From positions 1 to 64,000 of the forward strand of contig NZ_JAFIDN010000006.1 in assembly GCF_017921895.1 (NCBI RefSeq): 64,000 nt of DNA, written 5' to 3'. Position 1 is the first letter of the stretch. Each line of letters begins with the position of its first letter. The notes beneath the pieces were generated by a model. The model was not told the origin of the DNA, ran no database searches, and was given only the letters and a program-made list of their open reading frames with translations. Source of the stretch: Natronogracilivirga saccharolytica. Its GTDB lineage: Bacteria > Bacteroidota > Rhodothermia > Balneolales > Natronogracilivirgulaceae. A program made the translations under genes and the position numbers. This document shows, piece by piece, positions 1-7,315 of this stretch.

Positions 1-156
1 GCTCGGATTTATAAGCTTGTTTATGCTTTTTTCCAGCCCAATTGTCTGCGAAAAGAAATGAAAGAAGACGTTTGCCGGATTTTTCGGTTCCAAAAATTGA
101 AAATGAGCACTAACTCACGGAATCAGGAGTAATATAAGCACGTATATACCCAATGT
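1..156 (+). other. Sequence upstream of the CRISPR array, possible leader
   Basis: AT-rich stretch with no convincing gene, running from the window edge to the first repeat. Because the tracrRNA anti-repeat shows that crRNAs are read left to right, this is the side where a leader with promoter and integration signals would be expected. I see A/T runs but no clear promoter pair. The assignment as leader is inference from array orientation only. Confidence 0.4.
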
Positions 157-1906
157 GTTGTGGTTTGATTCAAAGATGGGATGACCGATATTGCCCCCGA
201 AATTCAGAAACTTAATCAAGAAGTTGTGGTTTGATTCAAAGATGGGATGACCGATATTCTTTTCAATGGCATTATCAATTATTGCTTCGTTGTGGTTTGA
301 TTCAAAGATGGGATGACCGATATTGCTTTGCAGTTGCGCTCCAGTGAACCTACGGTTGTGGTTTGATTCAAAGATGGGATGACCGATATTCTACAATTTA
401 AAACGCTGCAATCAGCGGTAGTTGTGGTTTGATTCAAAGATGGGATGACCGATATTACATGCTGATATCGCCATTCTCAACGCGGAGTTGTGGTTTGATT
501 CAAAGATGGGATGACCGATATTACGGGGGGGGAGGATGAAATTAGGAGCCGAGTTGTGGTTTGATTCAAAGATGGGATGACCGATATTAAAGGACAAACT
601 AAGATTACACTTAATGGCGTTGTGGTTTGATTCAAAGATGGGATGACCGATATTTCACCAAACAAGTGGGGTCGTTACTGTATCGTTGTGGTTTGATTCA
701 AAGATGGGATGACCGATATTGTCAACGGTTAGCCCATCGCCGGACTCCAAGTTGTGGTTTGATTCAAAGATGGGATGACCGATATTAGTACATGTGGTAC
801 GTCTTCATTTTCTTCTGTTGTGGTTTGATTCAAAGATGGGATGACCGATATTTTTGTTGTTTTCCTCTCTGATTCGTTTGTGTTGTGGTTTGATTCAAAG
901 ATGGGATGACCGATATTCTTTCTGCCTTCTTCTTTAACTCCCTGTCAGTTGTGGTTTGATTCAAAGATGGGATGACCGATATTTTACCCCTGTTCCCGAC
1001 GGGTCTTCAAGCAGTTGTGGTTTGATTCAAAGATGGGATGACCGATATTTGTGATTTTATATTGGTGGTTGTGCCCGCTGTTGTGGTTTGATTCAAAGAT
1101 GGGATGACCGATATTATAGTCATGTAGCTCGTCAATGTCCCGCAAGTTGTGGTTTGATTCAAAGATGGGATGACCGATATTAACTTCTGCTTACTCAATC
1201 AAAAAGAAGATGTTGTGGTTTGATTCAAAGATGGGATGACCGATATTGCCGCCAGTCAGTCACCCATAGCCAAAGAGTTGTGGTTTGATTCAAAGATGGG
1301 ATGACCGATATTTTGGAAGGTATGGTATGAAGGCACCCCGGAGTTGTGGTTTGATTCAAAGATGGGATGACCGATATTTTTTATCCATCTTTCTGTAAAG
1401 GTTGCCGCGTTGTGGTTTGATTCAAAGATGGGATGACCGATATTTTTTATCCATCTTTCTGTAAAGGTTGCCGCGTTGTGGTTTGATTCAAAGATGGGAT
1501 GACCGATATTACACTTGCTTCGCTGTTGGCACTACAGGCAGTTGTGGTTTGATTCAAAGATGGGATGACCGATATTAAATTAGACCTTAGCGAACCAGAT
1601 GTAGCCGTTGTGGTTTGATTCAAAGATGGGATGACCGATATTTTCTTTTTATCGTACAAATCCCAAAATTCAGTTGTGGTTTGATTCAAAGATGGGATGA
1701 CCGATATTCGAAGGCTTTCCAATAAGTTTCCCTACTTTGTTGTGGTTTGATTCAAAGATGGGATGACCGATATTCCGTTTTTCATCATTCCACAGGACAC
1801 CATAGTTGTGGTTTGATTCAAAGATGGGATGACCGATATTTTTGTGTGTTGTCTGGCGCTATCTCAGCATGTTGTGGTTTGATTCAAAGATGGGATGACC
1901 GATATT
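157..1906 (+). CRISPR. Type II-C CRISPR array, 27 repeats, 26 spacers
   Basis: There are 27 copies of a 36-bp repeat that begins GTTGTGGTTTGATTC and ends GATGACCGATATT. They lie at a regular 66-bp period, so spacers are 30 bp, with two of 29 bp (853-881 and 1248-1276). Repeat starts run 157, 223, 289 and so on to 1871. I saw no degenerate copy, including the two terminal ones. The spacers at 1379-1408 and 1445-1474 are identical. The repeat is complementary to the anti-repeat at 6803-6827, so transcription is on the plus strand, towards cas2. The repeat starts with GTTG, as is usual in type II systems. Absence of csn2 and cas4, and the order cas9-cas1-cas2, make it subtype II-C. Confidence 0.98.
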
Positions 1907-1954
1907 AGTTGGTCTTGTAACCTTCTGATAGTCAGTCATATACTTGGATATCGG

Positions 1955-2015
1955 TTTAGAAAAAAATGCCGGTTTATGTCTGTCATACAGCATATTTCGG
2001 CATTTTTTTTCTAAA
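1955..2015. terminator. Bidirectional terminator between CRISPR array and cas2
   Basis: A long inverted repeat: TTTAGAAAAAAATGCCG at 1955-1971 is mirrored by CGGCATTTTTTTTCTAAA at 1998-2015. It has a T-run on the plus strand and, by complement, on the minus strand, so it could stop both the array transcript and the converging cas operon transcript. It overlaps the cas2 stop codon. Confidence 0.75.
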
Positions 2016-2349
2016 AAAGCTCAATTTGTGGCGGTGCATTGGCAACGGGTTGGCTCTTTTTTCCCCAGTAATTTCTGATTTTTCCATATTGTTTATCAGT
2101 TACTGATAGAATACTTACATGGCCATCAGACGGAATAAAACTCTTAACCCGTTTCATATGAACAGCCAGGCTTTCTTTACTTGCACAATGCCGGCTGTAA
2201 ACAGAAAACTGCATCATGGTAAACCCGTCATCCAACAGTTTTTTCCGGAATTGTGTTGCACGGCGACGTTCTGTTTTTGTGGTAACCGGTAAATCAAAAA
2301 AGACAAATAGCCACATGACTCGATATGCGCTTAATCTTGAATGACTCAT
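2011..2349 (-). CDS. cas2: CRISPR-associated endonuclease Cas2
   Basis: 112 aa, usual for type II Cas2. Cas2 forms the central dimer of the Cas1-Cas2 integrase that inserts new spacers. The N-terminal beta strand carries FVFFDLPV with the conserved acidic residue (Asp19), followed by a TKTERRRATQFRK helix and the typical GFTMMQFSVYSR segment. The ATG overlaps the cas1 stop by four bases (ATGA), so the two are translationally coupled. It is the last gene of the cas operon, and its TAG stop lies inside the right arm of a bidirectional terminator. Confidence 0.95.
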   Translation of the reverse strand: MSHSRLSAYRVMWLFVFFDLPVTTKTERRRATQFRKKLLDDGFTMMQFSVYSRHCASKESLAVHMKRVKSFIPSDGHVSILSVTDKQYGKIRNYWGKKSQPVANAPPQIELF

Positions 2350-3233
2350 ACTTCAGGATATTTCAAACCTTTTTGCTCTCCTTTCAGACATCGTACCAAT
2401 GATGCGGTTGTTTCTGTCAAAGCAATCATCAGCGGACGTTTTTTTCCTTTCATCTTCACGTCCGTTGTCAAAATTTCCAGTAAATCAGTTTTATGCTCGG
2501 ACTTTAGTTCATCAGACATCATTCCGCCATCGCAATATTCACACACTGCCATATCTACAAATGGTCTGTATGGTTCCATGATATCATCGGCCAAACAAAA
2601 TGCGTTGTATTTATTCCGGTGGTGAATCCCAAGTGTTGGGTGTAGTCCTGATCCGGCTAACGCACGAGCCACAGCCGCACGAAGAACCGTATACCCGTAG
2701 TTCAAGTAGTTGTTCGGTGGTGGTCCATATCGCAACCTGACGAACTCTTGGCCAAATAAAAACGGCCAATAATAGCGTGCCGCTCTTGCCTCTTCATTAC
2801 TCCCATCGCCACTTTTTACCTTACGTGCCATGTATCGCAGCGGCTCTCCGTCATAACCCAAAAAGTCCAGAACGGATGCCTGATTCCATATTTTCATTTT
2901 CACGGTTTGTTGCCATAGTTGCTTTTTTAAAGGCACTCCGGCTTCAATCTGGGCTCTGAAATGTTCCGACTGCACCTGATGTGCGTCAAGGTTTAGCAAC
3001 ATTGAGGAGGGATGGTGTCTTTGATCACAAAAAATCACCGCAGTATTGTTTTTATTCAATAGCTGGATCACTGATTGCGTAAACGTAATCTGTGGATGAT
3101 CGAATAGTACGAATCCTAAATCTTCAATCGGCCGTTGGCTCACCTCTCCGGTCTTCTTTGTTGTAATCATCAGTTGCTGATGTCGGGTATTCAGGTGGCA
3201 AGCCGACTGGAAAAACAGTGTCTTCTTGATCAT
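2346..3233 (-). CDS. cas1: CRISPR-associated endonuclease Cas1 (type II)
   Basis: 295 aa, normal for type II Cas1, the metal-dependent integrase that joins prespacers to the leader-repeat junction. An N-terminal beta-sandwich half is followed by the alpha-helical catalytic half. Visible conserved elements are NEEARAARYYWPFLFG with the metal-binding Glu near residue 148, then GLHPTLGIHHRNKYNAF with His near 204-205, and LADDIMEPYRP with acidic ligands near 216-220. The start is supported by a strong Shine-Dalgarno, AGGAGG (plus-strand 3240-3245), six bases upstream of the ATG. It lies 85 bp after cas9 and overlaps cas2 by four bases. Confidence 0.96.
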   Translation of the reverse strand: MIKKTLFFQSACHLNTRHQQLMITTKKTGEVSQRPIEDLGFVLFDHPQITFTQSVIQLLNKNNTAVIFCDQRHHPSSMLLNLDAHQVQSEHFRAQIEAGVPLKKQLWQQTVKMKIWNQASVLDFLGYDGEPLRYMARKVKSGDGSNEEARAARYYWPFLFGQEFVRLRYGPPPNNYLNYGYTVLRAAVARALAGSGLHPTLGIHHRNKYNAFCLADDIMEPYRPFVDMAVCEYCDGGMMSDELKSEHKTDLLEILTTDVKMKGKKRPLMIALTETTASLVRCLKGEQKGLKYPEV

Positions 3234-3318
3234 ACCAGGCCTCCTCTCTCATTCTCATGATGAACAGTTGGGTTGGGAAACGGGTAAAGACAAAATTTAA
3301 TACGTCATTACTTTAAAG

Positions 3319-6300
3319 CTAATAAACCTTCAAAAGACCTGATGGTGTTATTCTGACTTTAACAGGATTCAGTTCCTGCCATTTTTTTAAACTTTGTATT
3401 CGACACTCTTGATCAGGAAAATTCAATGTAGATGCCAAATGATGACGGAATACATAATAACCTTCCGAGACCTTTTGCACACGGTATAAATGCGCCCCAA
3501 TTACATCGGTATCGAAACGCGAAACATCAGGGCTCTCTTCCGGCAATCCAATTACAAACATGTCGTTGATCTGCAACGTGGTTACAAATTCTTCCCCGTC
3601 ATCCGGAAGCTTAACTACCGGCTCTCCCTGGGTTTTGCGTTCTACAGCTGTCCAGAAGGTGACCGTGTCTTCTTTTAAGTTTCCTTTATTGTCTCGATAG
3701 ATCAATACGTGATGATTATTGCGGGGATTGACAAATTGATTGATATCCCGCAGCTGTTCAGCCCCACCCAGATTTTCCCGCAGCCGAACTTTTTTAACCG
3801 GAACCGGATCTCCATTTTTATTCGGCAAGTGAATCATCGGAATTTTACGCCCCTCTTCGTCCGCTCTGAAGAAAGTTTCGTTTGGAACATTTTTGCCTTT
3901 TTCGAATCCGCCCATCTTCTCAATACGCCTGTGAATTATTCCCCTTACAACCGGATCCACAATTTTCTCAACCTGTTTTTTTGTAGTGATACTTTCTAAT
4001 GGCTTGCGTACATGATAGGCATGAGCACCTCCATTTGTTTTTCGCTTGCCAAACACCGTCTCCTTGTGCAACTGACCTCGCGCAGCAATGCCGGTATTGA
4101 AATAGGTTTTTCCGTTTTTTGTAGTTTTATGGGTACGCCTGGTTAACACCGTATTGGTTTTTCGATGCGAAATTAAAATGCGGTTCACGTGATAGTCCAC
4201 CTGCTGGCGGAAATCTTCCCATGGCAAAGGGAACTCTTTGAGGTCGTATGAGCGGTGATACCTGTTCCAGCGGCTGAGCTCTTGCAGATAACCGACATTT
4301 GTGCAAGCCATAACCAGCGCATCAACAGCATGATGGCGGTGATCTTCTCTCGACTTTTCATCGTCAAGACTGAGTATGCTGTTCAACCCCCACTTACTTC
4401 TCAGATTTGATGTCATTTGACCCGGAGCTACTACAATATCCCGGCAAATTTTCGATAAATAGCTTTTCGCCTCCCGGCTGATGTATCGCGTATCATTAAG
4501 TTGCCGGCTTTTGAAATCACTGTCGTGTTTTTGCTTGATAAATTGCTTGAACTTCAGATATGCCTTGGGATAATTAGGCTTGTTTTTAAAACAACTCAAT
4601 GCTTGTGCCTTGATTTGTTCCCATTTTTCTTTACCCTGCTCGTTGTGATAAAACTCGTATGGCGTCCGGTCGCCCTTGGCCCGGTTTTCATCAGCAAAGC
4701 AAAGAGTTTTATTCATGAAACTGTCGTTCAGTGATTTACTCCAGGGATGGATGTGCTCTATCTGAACGTCACCTGAAAATAGTTGATTAAACTCAATGGA
4801 TCGGCCGGTGAACGGACATGTTTTGTTACATTCTTCCCACAGTTTGAATTTTAATATATTACTATGTGAAATGTCCTGGCCGGCATTGATCAACTCCTTT
4901 TTGACCCGGTCGTTCTCCCGTTCCAGCCTTTTCTGTTCCCGCCGAATGTCATTTCTTTTCGACTTGGAAATCTTCAGATCCCGGGCCAGCTCAATCTTGA
5001 TTTGATCGAAAGACCCGAAACGGTCAATGAGTTCGTTTACTACCTTTCGTAATTCAAAAAGCGCAGCTATGACAACAGGGTTTTTTATGCTTTGGATTTC
5101 AATATCTGCATCACGGCCTACAGGCAGCTTTTCCAATAATTCCTGAACTCTAATGTTCGTACTGTGGTGGTACAGCTTTTTTAGCTGCTTATCCGTCATC
5201 CCGAATTCGTCGGACAGAAATTTTCGCAATGTATTTATATAACCGCCTTTGCTATTCTGAGGCATAATATCCCAGATGTTGTCGGAAATTAGCGTCTTGC
5301 TTTCCGGATCGAGACGCTCCCATTCCGCACCAAATGCATTTTTAATACCACCAAGTGTAACGGCCGTGTCGTATGTAAAACCCTGCTTTAAAAAAGGAAG
5401 TATATTCAAGATGGCTTTCCTGCTTAAATGCGAATACTGATCATTTCCATTGCCAAGCCGGAATTTGCAAAAGTCTGCCGCCTGCTCTTCCGAAAGTCCC
5501 CACTGATCTTCTCCCCGCTTTTTCAATTTTTCTTTGTCATCGTAGAAGTAAAGGTCATGCCATACAGCCTCTTGTTCATCAAGTGTAAAGTCATCCCAGC
5601 GATTACCGAAGATTTTTTTTGATGACAGTTTTGATATGGTCAAACTGCCTGCAATTTGGTCGTCATTTTTGTAATTGAACTGAAACTCACTTCCTTCCTT
5701 GTTGATCGCTTTTCTAAGCACACTGAATTTGACCTTGGCCTTCTTCTTTAATTGTTCAATTAGTTTTTCACGGTCATCAATATTCAGTTTCTTACCATTG
5801 CACTCTACGGTATTTACCCACTGATACATCCTGAAAAGTTCAAACACAATGGAACTTCGAAGGCATTTGGGCTTGCTCGGCTCAAATGTACATTTGCCAA
5901 CCAGGTGTTTTTGAGAACGGAGAGGTCGCTGATGAAATAAAACACCGTCTTCTTTGTACCCGTCCTGTGTTCGTCCACCAATAGCCGCTTTCAGCTCATC
6001 AGTTAGTTCTTTATGATATGTGGCCTGGTTGGTCCAGATAGATTCAAATTCGTCGATATACATTTGACGGGTTGTATACCGATTCCTGATCCTGTCTTCC
6101 GGCTCTTTATACGACTCCCCATCTTCCGGATACAATTTATGGAGAAACTGTCCAAGTGTTTGATCTTTAATTTGGTCCCTTGTTTCCAGAATACCTTTCT
6201 TCCCCTCTTTCGGCTTTCCTTCATATATCGCACCATCTTCATCACCCGCACTACGACTGTTACTCTGATAACCCCTTCTCTGAATCAGATGATAAAAAAT

Positions 6301-6696
6301 TCGTCCGAGTTCATGAAGTGAGACTTTTTGATCCAGGGCTCTATTTCTCAGTTCATACGGATTTAATGCCAGCCAATCCCGAACCTCATCCCTGGCAAAT
6401 AAGCGATCGGTATTCCAGGTCTTAATCTCCTCTTTTTCAAAGGGGCACATATTATGTGAAGCCAGGATTTTTAAAAGGTAATTTTTCCGCACTCTGCGTC
6501 GAAAAAACTGACGCCTGCTGCTTCGTGCATCTCTCCTGGTGGCGTTTTTTGAAATTTCACCTTCGCCGTCTCCGAGATTTTCCACTCCTTCCGGGAATAT
6601 TCGCGTCCCCATTCCAAAAATAGTTTCATCTTCATCGTTAACTACTGCCCACCCGATGGAACTTGTTCCCAGATCAAGACCTAATATTCTACTCAT
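3319..6696 (-). CDS. cas9: CRISPR-associated endonuclease Cas9, subtype II-C
   Basis: 1125 aa, in the compact II-C range. RNA-guided DNA endonuclease using crRNA and tracrRNA. RuvC-I is ILGLDLGTSSIGWAV with Asp8. The Arg-rich bridge helix lies at about 51-75 (TRRDARSSRRQFFRRRVRK). RuvC-II is IKIELARDLK with Glu569. The HNH domain has QIEHIHPWSKS with His648, and Asn671 in ENRAKGDRTP. RuvC-III is DHRHHAVDALV with His789 and Asp792. All catalytic positions are therefore intact; the acidic residue before the HNH His is Glu rather than the more usual Asp. A GGAG ribosome-binding site sits seven bases upstream of the ATG. First gene of cas9-cas1-cas2; the tracrRNA gene is divergent and immediately upstream. 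The coding sequence looks more AT-rich than the rest of the window, compatible with horizontal gain. The PAM cannot be read from this window. Confidence 0.98.
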   Translation of the reverse strand: MSRILGLDLGTSSIGWAVVNDEDETIFGMGTRIFPEGVENLGDGEGEISKNATRRDARSSRRQFFRRRVRKNYLLKILASHNMCPFEKEEIKTWNTDRLFARDEVRDWLALNPYELRNRALDQKVSLHELGRIFYHLIQRRGYQSNSRSAGDEDGAIYEGKPKEGKKGILETRDQIKDQTLGQFLHKLYPEDGESYKEPEDRIRNRYTTRQMYIDEFESIWTNQATYHKELTDELKAAIGGRTQDGYKEDGVLFHQRPLRSQKHLVGKCTFEPSKPKCLRSSIVFELFRMYQWVNTVECNGKKLNIDDREKLIEQLKKKAKVKFSVLRKAINKEGSEFQFNYKNDDQIAGSLTISKLSSKKIFGNRWDDFTLDEQEAVWHDLYFYDDKEKLKKRGEDQWGLSEEQAADFCKFRLGNGNDQYSHLSRKAILNILPFLKQGFTYDTAVTLGGIKNAFGAEWERLDPESKTLISDNIWDIMPQNSKGGYINTLRKFLSDEFGMTDKQLKKLYHHSTNIRVQELLEKLPVGRDADIEIQSIKNPVVIAALFELRKVVNELIDRFGSFDQIKIELARDLKISKSKRNDIRREQKRLERENDRVKKELINAGQDISHSNILKFKLWEECNKTCPFTGRSIEFNQLFSGDVQIEHIHPWSKSLNDSFMNKTLCFADENRAKGDRTPYEFYHNEQGKEKWEQIKAQALSCFKNKPNYPKAYLKFKQFIKQKHDSDFKSRQLNDTRYISREAKSYLSKICRDIVVAPGQMTSNLRSKWGLNSILSLDDEKSREDHRHHAVDALVMACTNVGYLQELSRWNRYHRSYDLKEFPLPWEDFRQQVDYHVNRILISHRKTNTVLTRRTHKTTKNGKTYFNTGIAARGQLHKETVFGKRKTNGGAHAYHVRKPLESITTKKQVEKIVDPVVRGIIHRRIEKMGGFEKGKNVPNETFFRADEEGRKIPMIHLPNKNGDPVPVKKVRLRENLGGAEQLRDINQFVNPRNNHHVLIYRDNKGNLKEDTVTFWTAVERKTQGEPVVKLPDDGEEFVTTLQINDMFVIGLPEESPDVSRFDTDVIGAHLYRVQKVSEGYYVFRHHLASTLNFPDQECRIQSLKKWQELNPVKVRITPSGLLKVY

Positions 6697-6794
6697 TTCT
6701 AATCTCCATGATGTATAAAAATGCGTCTCATTGCCGATAATTAAATAGCAATAATTTGTATATAAGAAAAAAAATTATTTAATTGGTAACAAGA

Positions 6795-6887
6795 TTTTAA
6801 GAATCCCATCTTTGAATCTTGTCACAATAAGGCTATATGCCGCAGGTTTTTAACCTTTAGCCCCGCCTACCCGGTGGGGCTTTTTTT
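6795..6887 (+). ncRNA. tracrRNA
   Basis: The anti-repeat ATCCCATCTTTGAATC (6803-6818) is a perfect 16-base complement of the interior of the CRISPR repeat. A four-base internal loop follows, then CACAA (6823-6827) pairs with the 5' end of the repeat: the usual bulged crRNA:tracrRNA duplex. Downstream come a nexus-like hairpin GGC-TATAT-GCC (6831-6841), a second hairpin AGGTT-TTT-AACCT (about 6844-6856) and a GC-rich terminator. The 5' end is approximate. It is read away from cas9. AT-rich sequence at 6740-6790 should hold the promoters for both cas9 and this RNA, but I cannot place boxes with confidence. Confidence 0.9.
6859..6887 (+). terminator. Rho-independent terminator of tracrRNA
   Basis: Perfect stem AGCCCC (6859-6864) and GGGGCT (6876-6881), followed by seven T. 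It forms the 3' hairpin of the tracrRNA. Confidence 0.9.
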
Positions 6888-7315
6888 ATGCTGTTTCGTC
6901 ATTTCTGGTTTCACCTGGATGCTCCGTACTATCAAATAATCCCATTAGTATCTAAAATCGGAAAGGGTTTAGTGATGAATTCTTTGCATATTTGATGTTT
7001 TTCTGCAAATATTGGCCTATCAAAAATTCCTTGATGATATAAGCATTACTATCAAAGAGATGCTGTTGATATATAGGAATGAGACGCTCGTGAACAATTC
7101 GAATCATGAAGAAATTTAAGTTGTAAATATTTTACCCGCCCTCAGAATTATTTCGAAGCATAATTTTATTTTCGAAAAATACTTTTACTTTAACGTAAAA
7201 TTCAGTTTCATAGAGAGACAAGGGGATTTCATCATGTATTATTTAACCATCAAACGTCCGGAAGTGCAGCACCTGATTTCCTGACCTCTTTTTGTCACCG
7301 CGATATTGACAGCCT
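6888..7315. other. AT-rich intergenic region before the histidine kinase
   Basis: About 430 bp without a recognisable gene. It separates the tracrRNA terminator from the next plus-strand gene. It contains AT-rich stretches (7020-7200) that could carry the kinase promoter, and a possible 16-codon reading frame at 7234-7284, listed separately. Nothing else is supported. Confidence 0.5.
7234..7284 (+). CDS. Possible 16-aa leader peptide upstream of the kinase
   Basis: ATG at 7234 opens MYYLTIKRPEVQHLIS and stops with TGA at 7282. An AAGGGG sequence (7220-7225) lies at a plausible ribosome-binding distance. It ends 31 bp before the histidine kinase start, which itself has no clear Shine-Dalgarno. 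The frame could be a translated leader or chance; there is no family to compare it with. Confidence 0.2.
   Translation: MYYLTIKRPEVQHLIS

Noticed and set aside
412-1722. Several minus-strand reading frames across the CRISPR array with a repeating NIGHPIFESNHN-type or ISVIPSLNQTT-type pattern
   Set aside because: They are translations of the 36-bp repeat and variable spacers, not genes.
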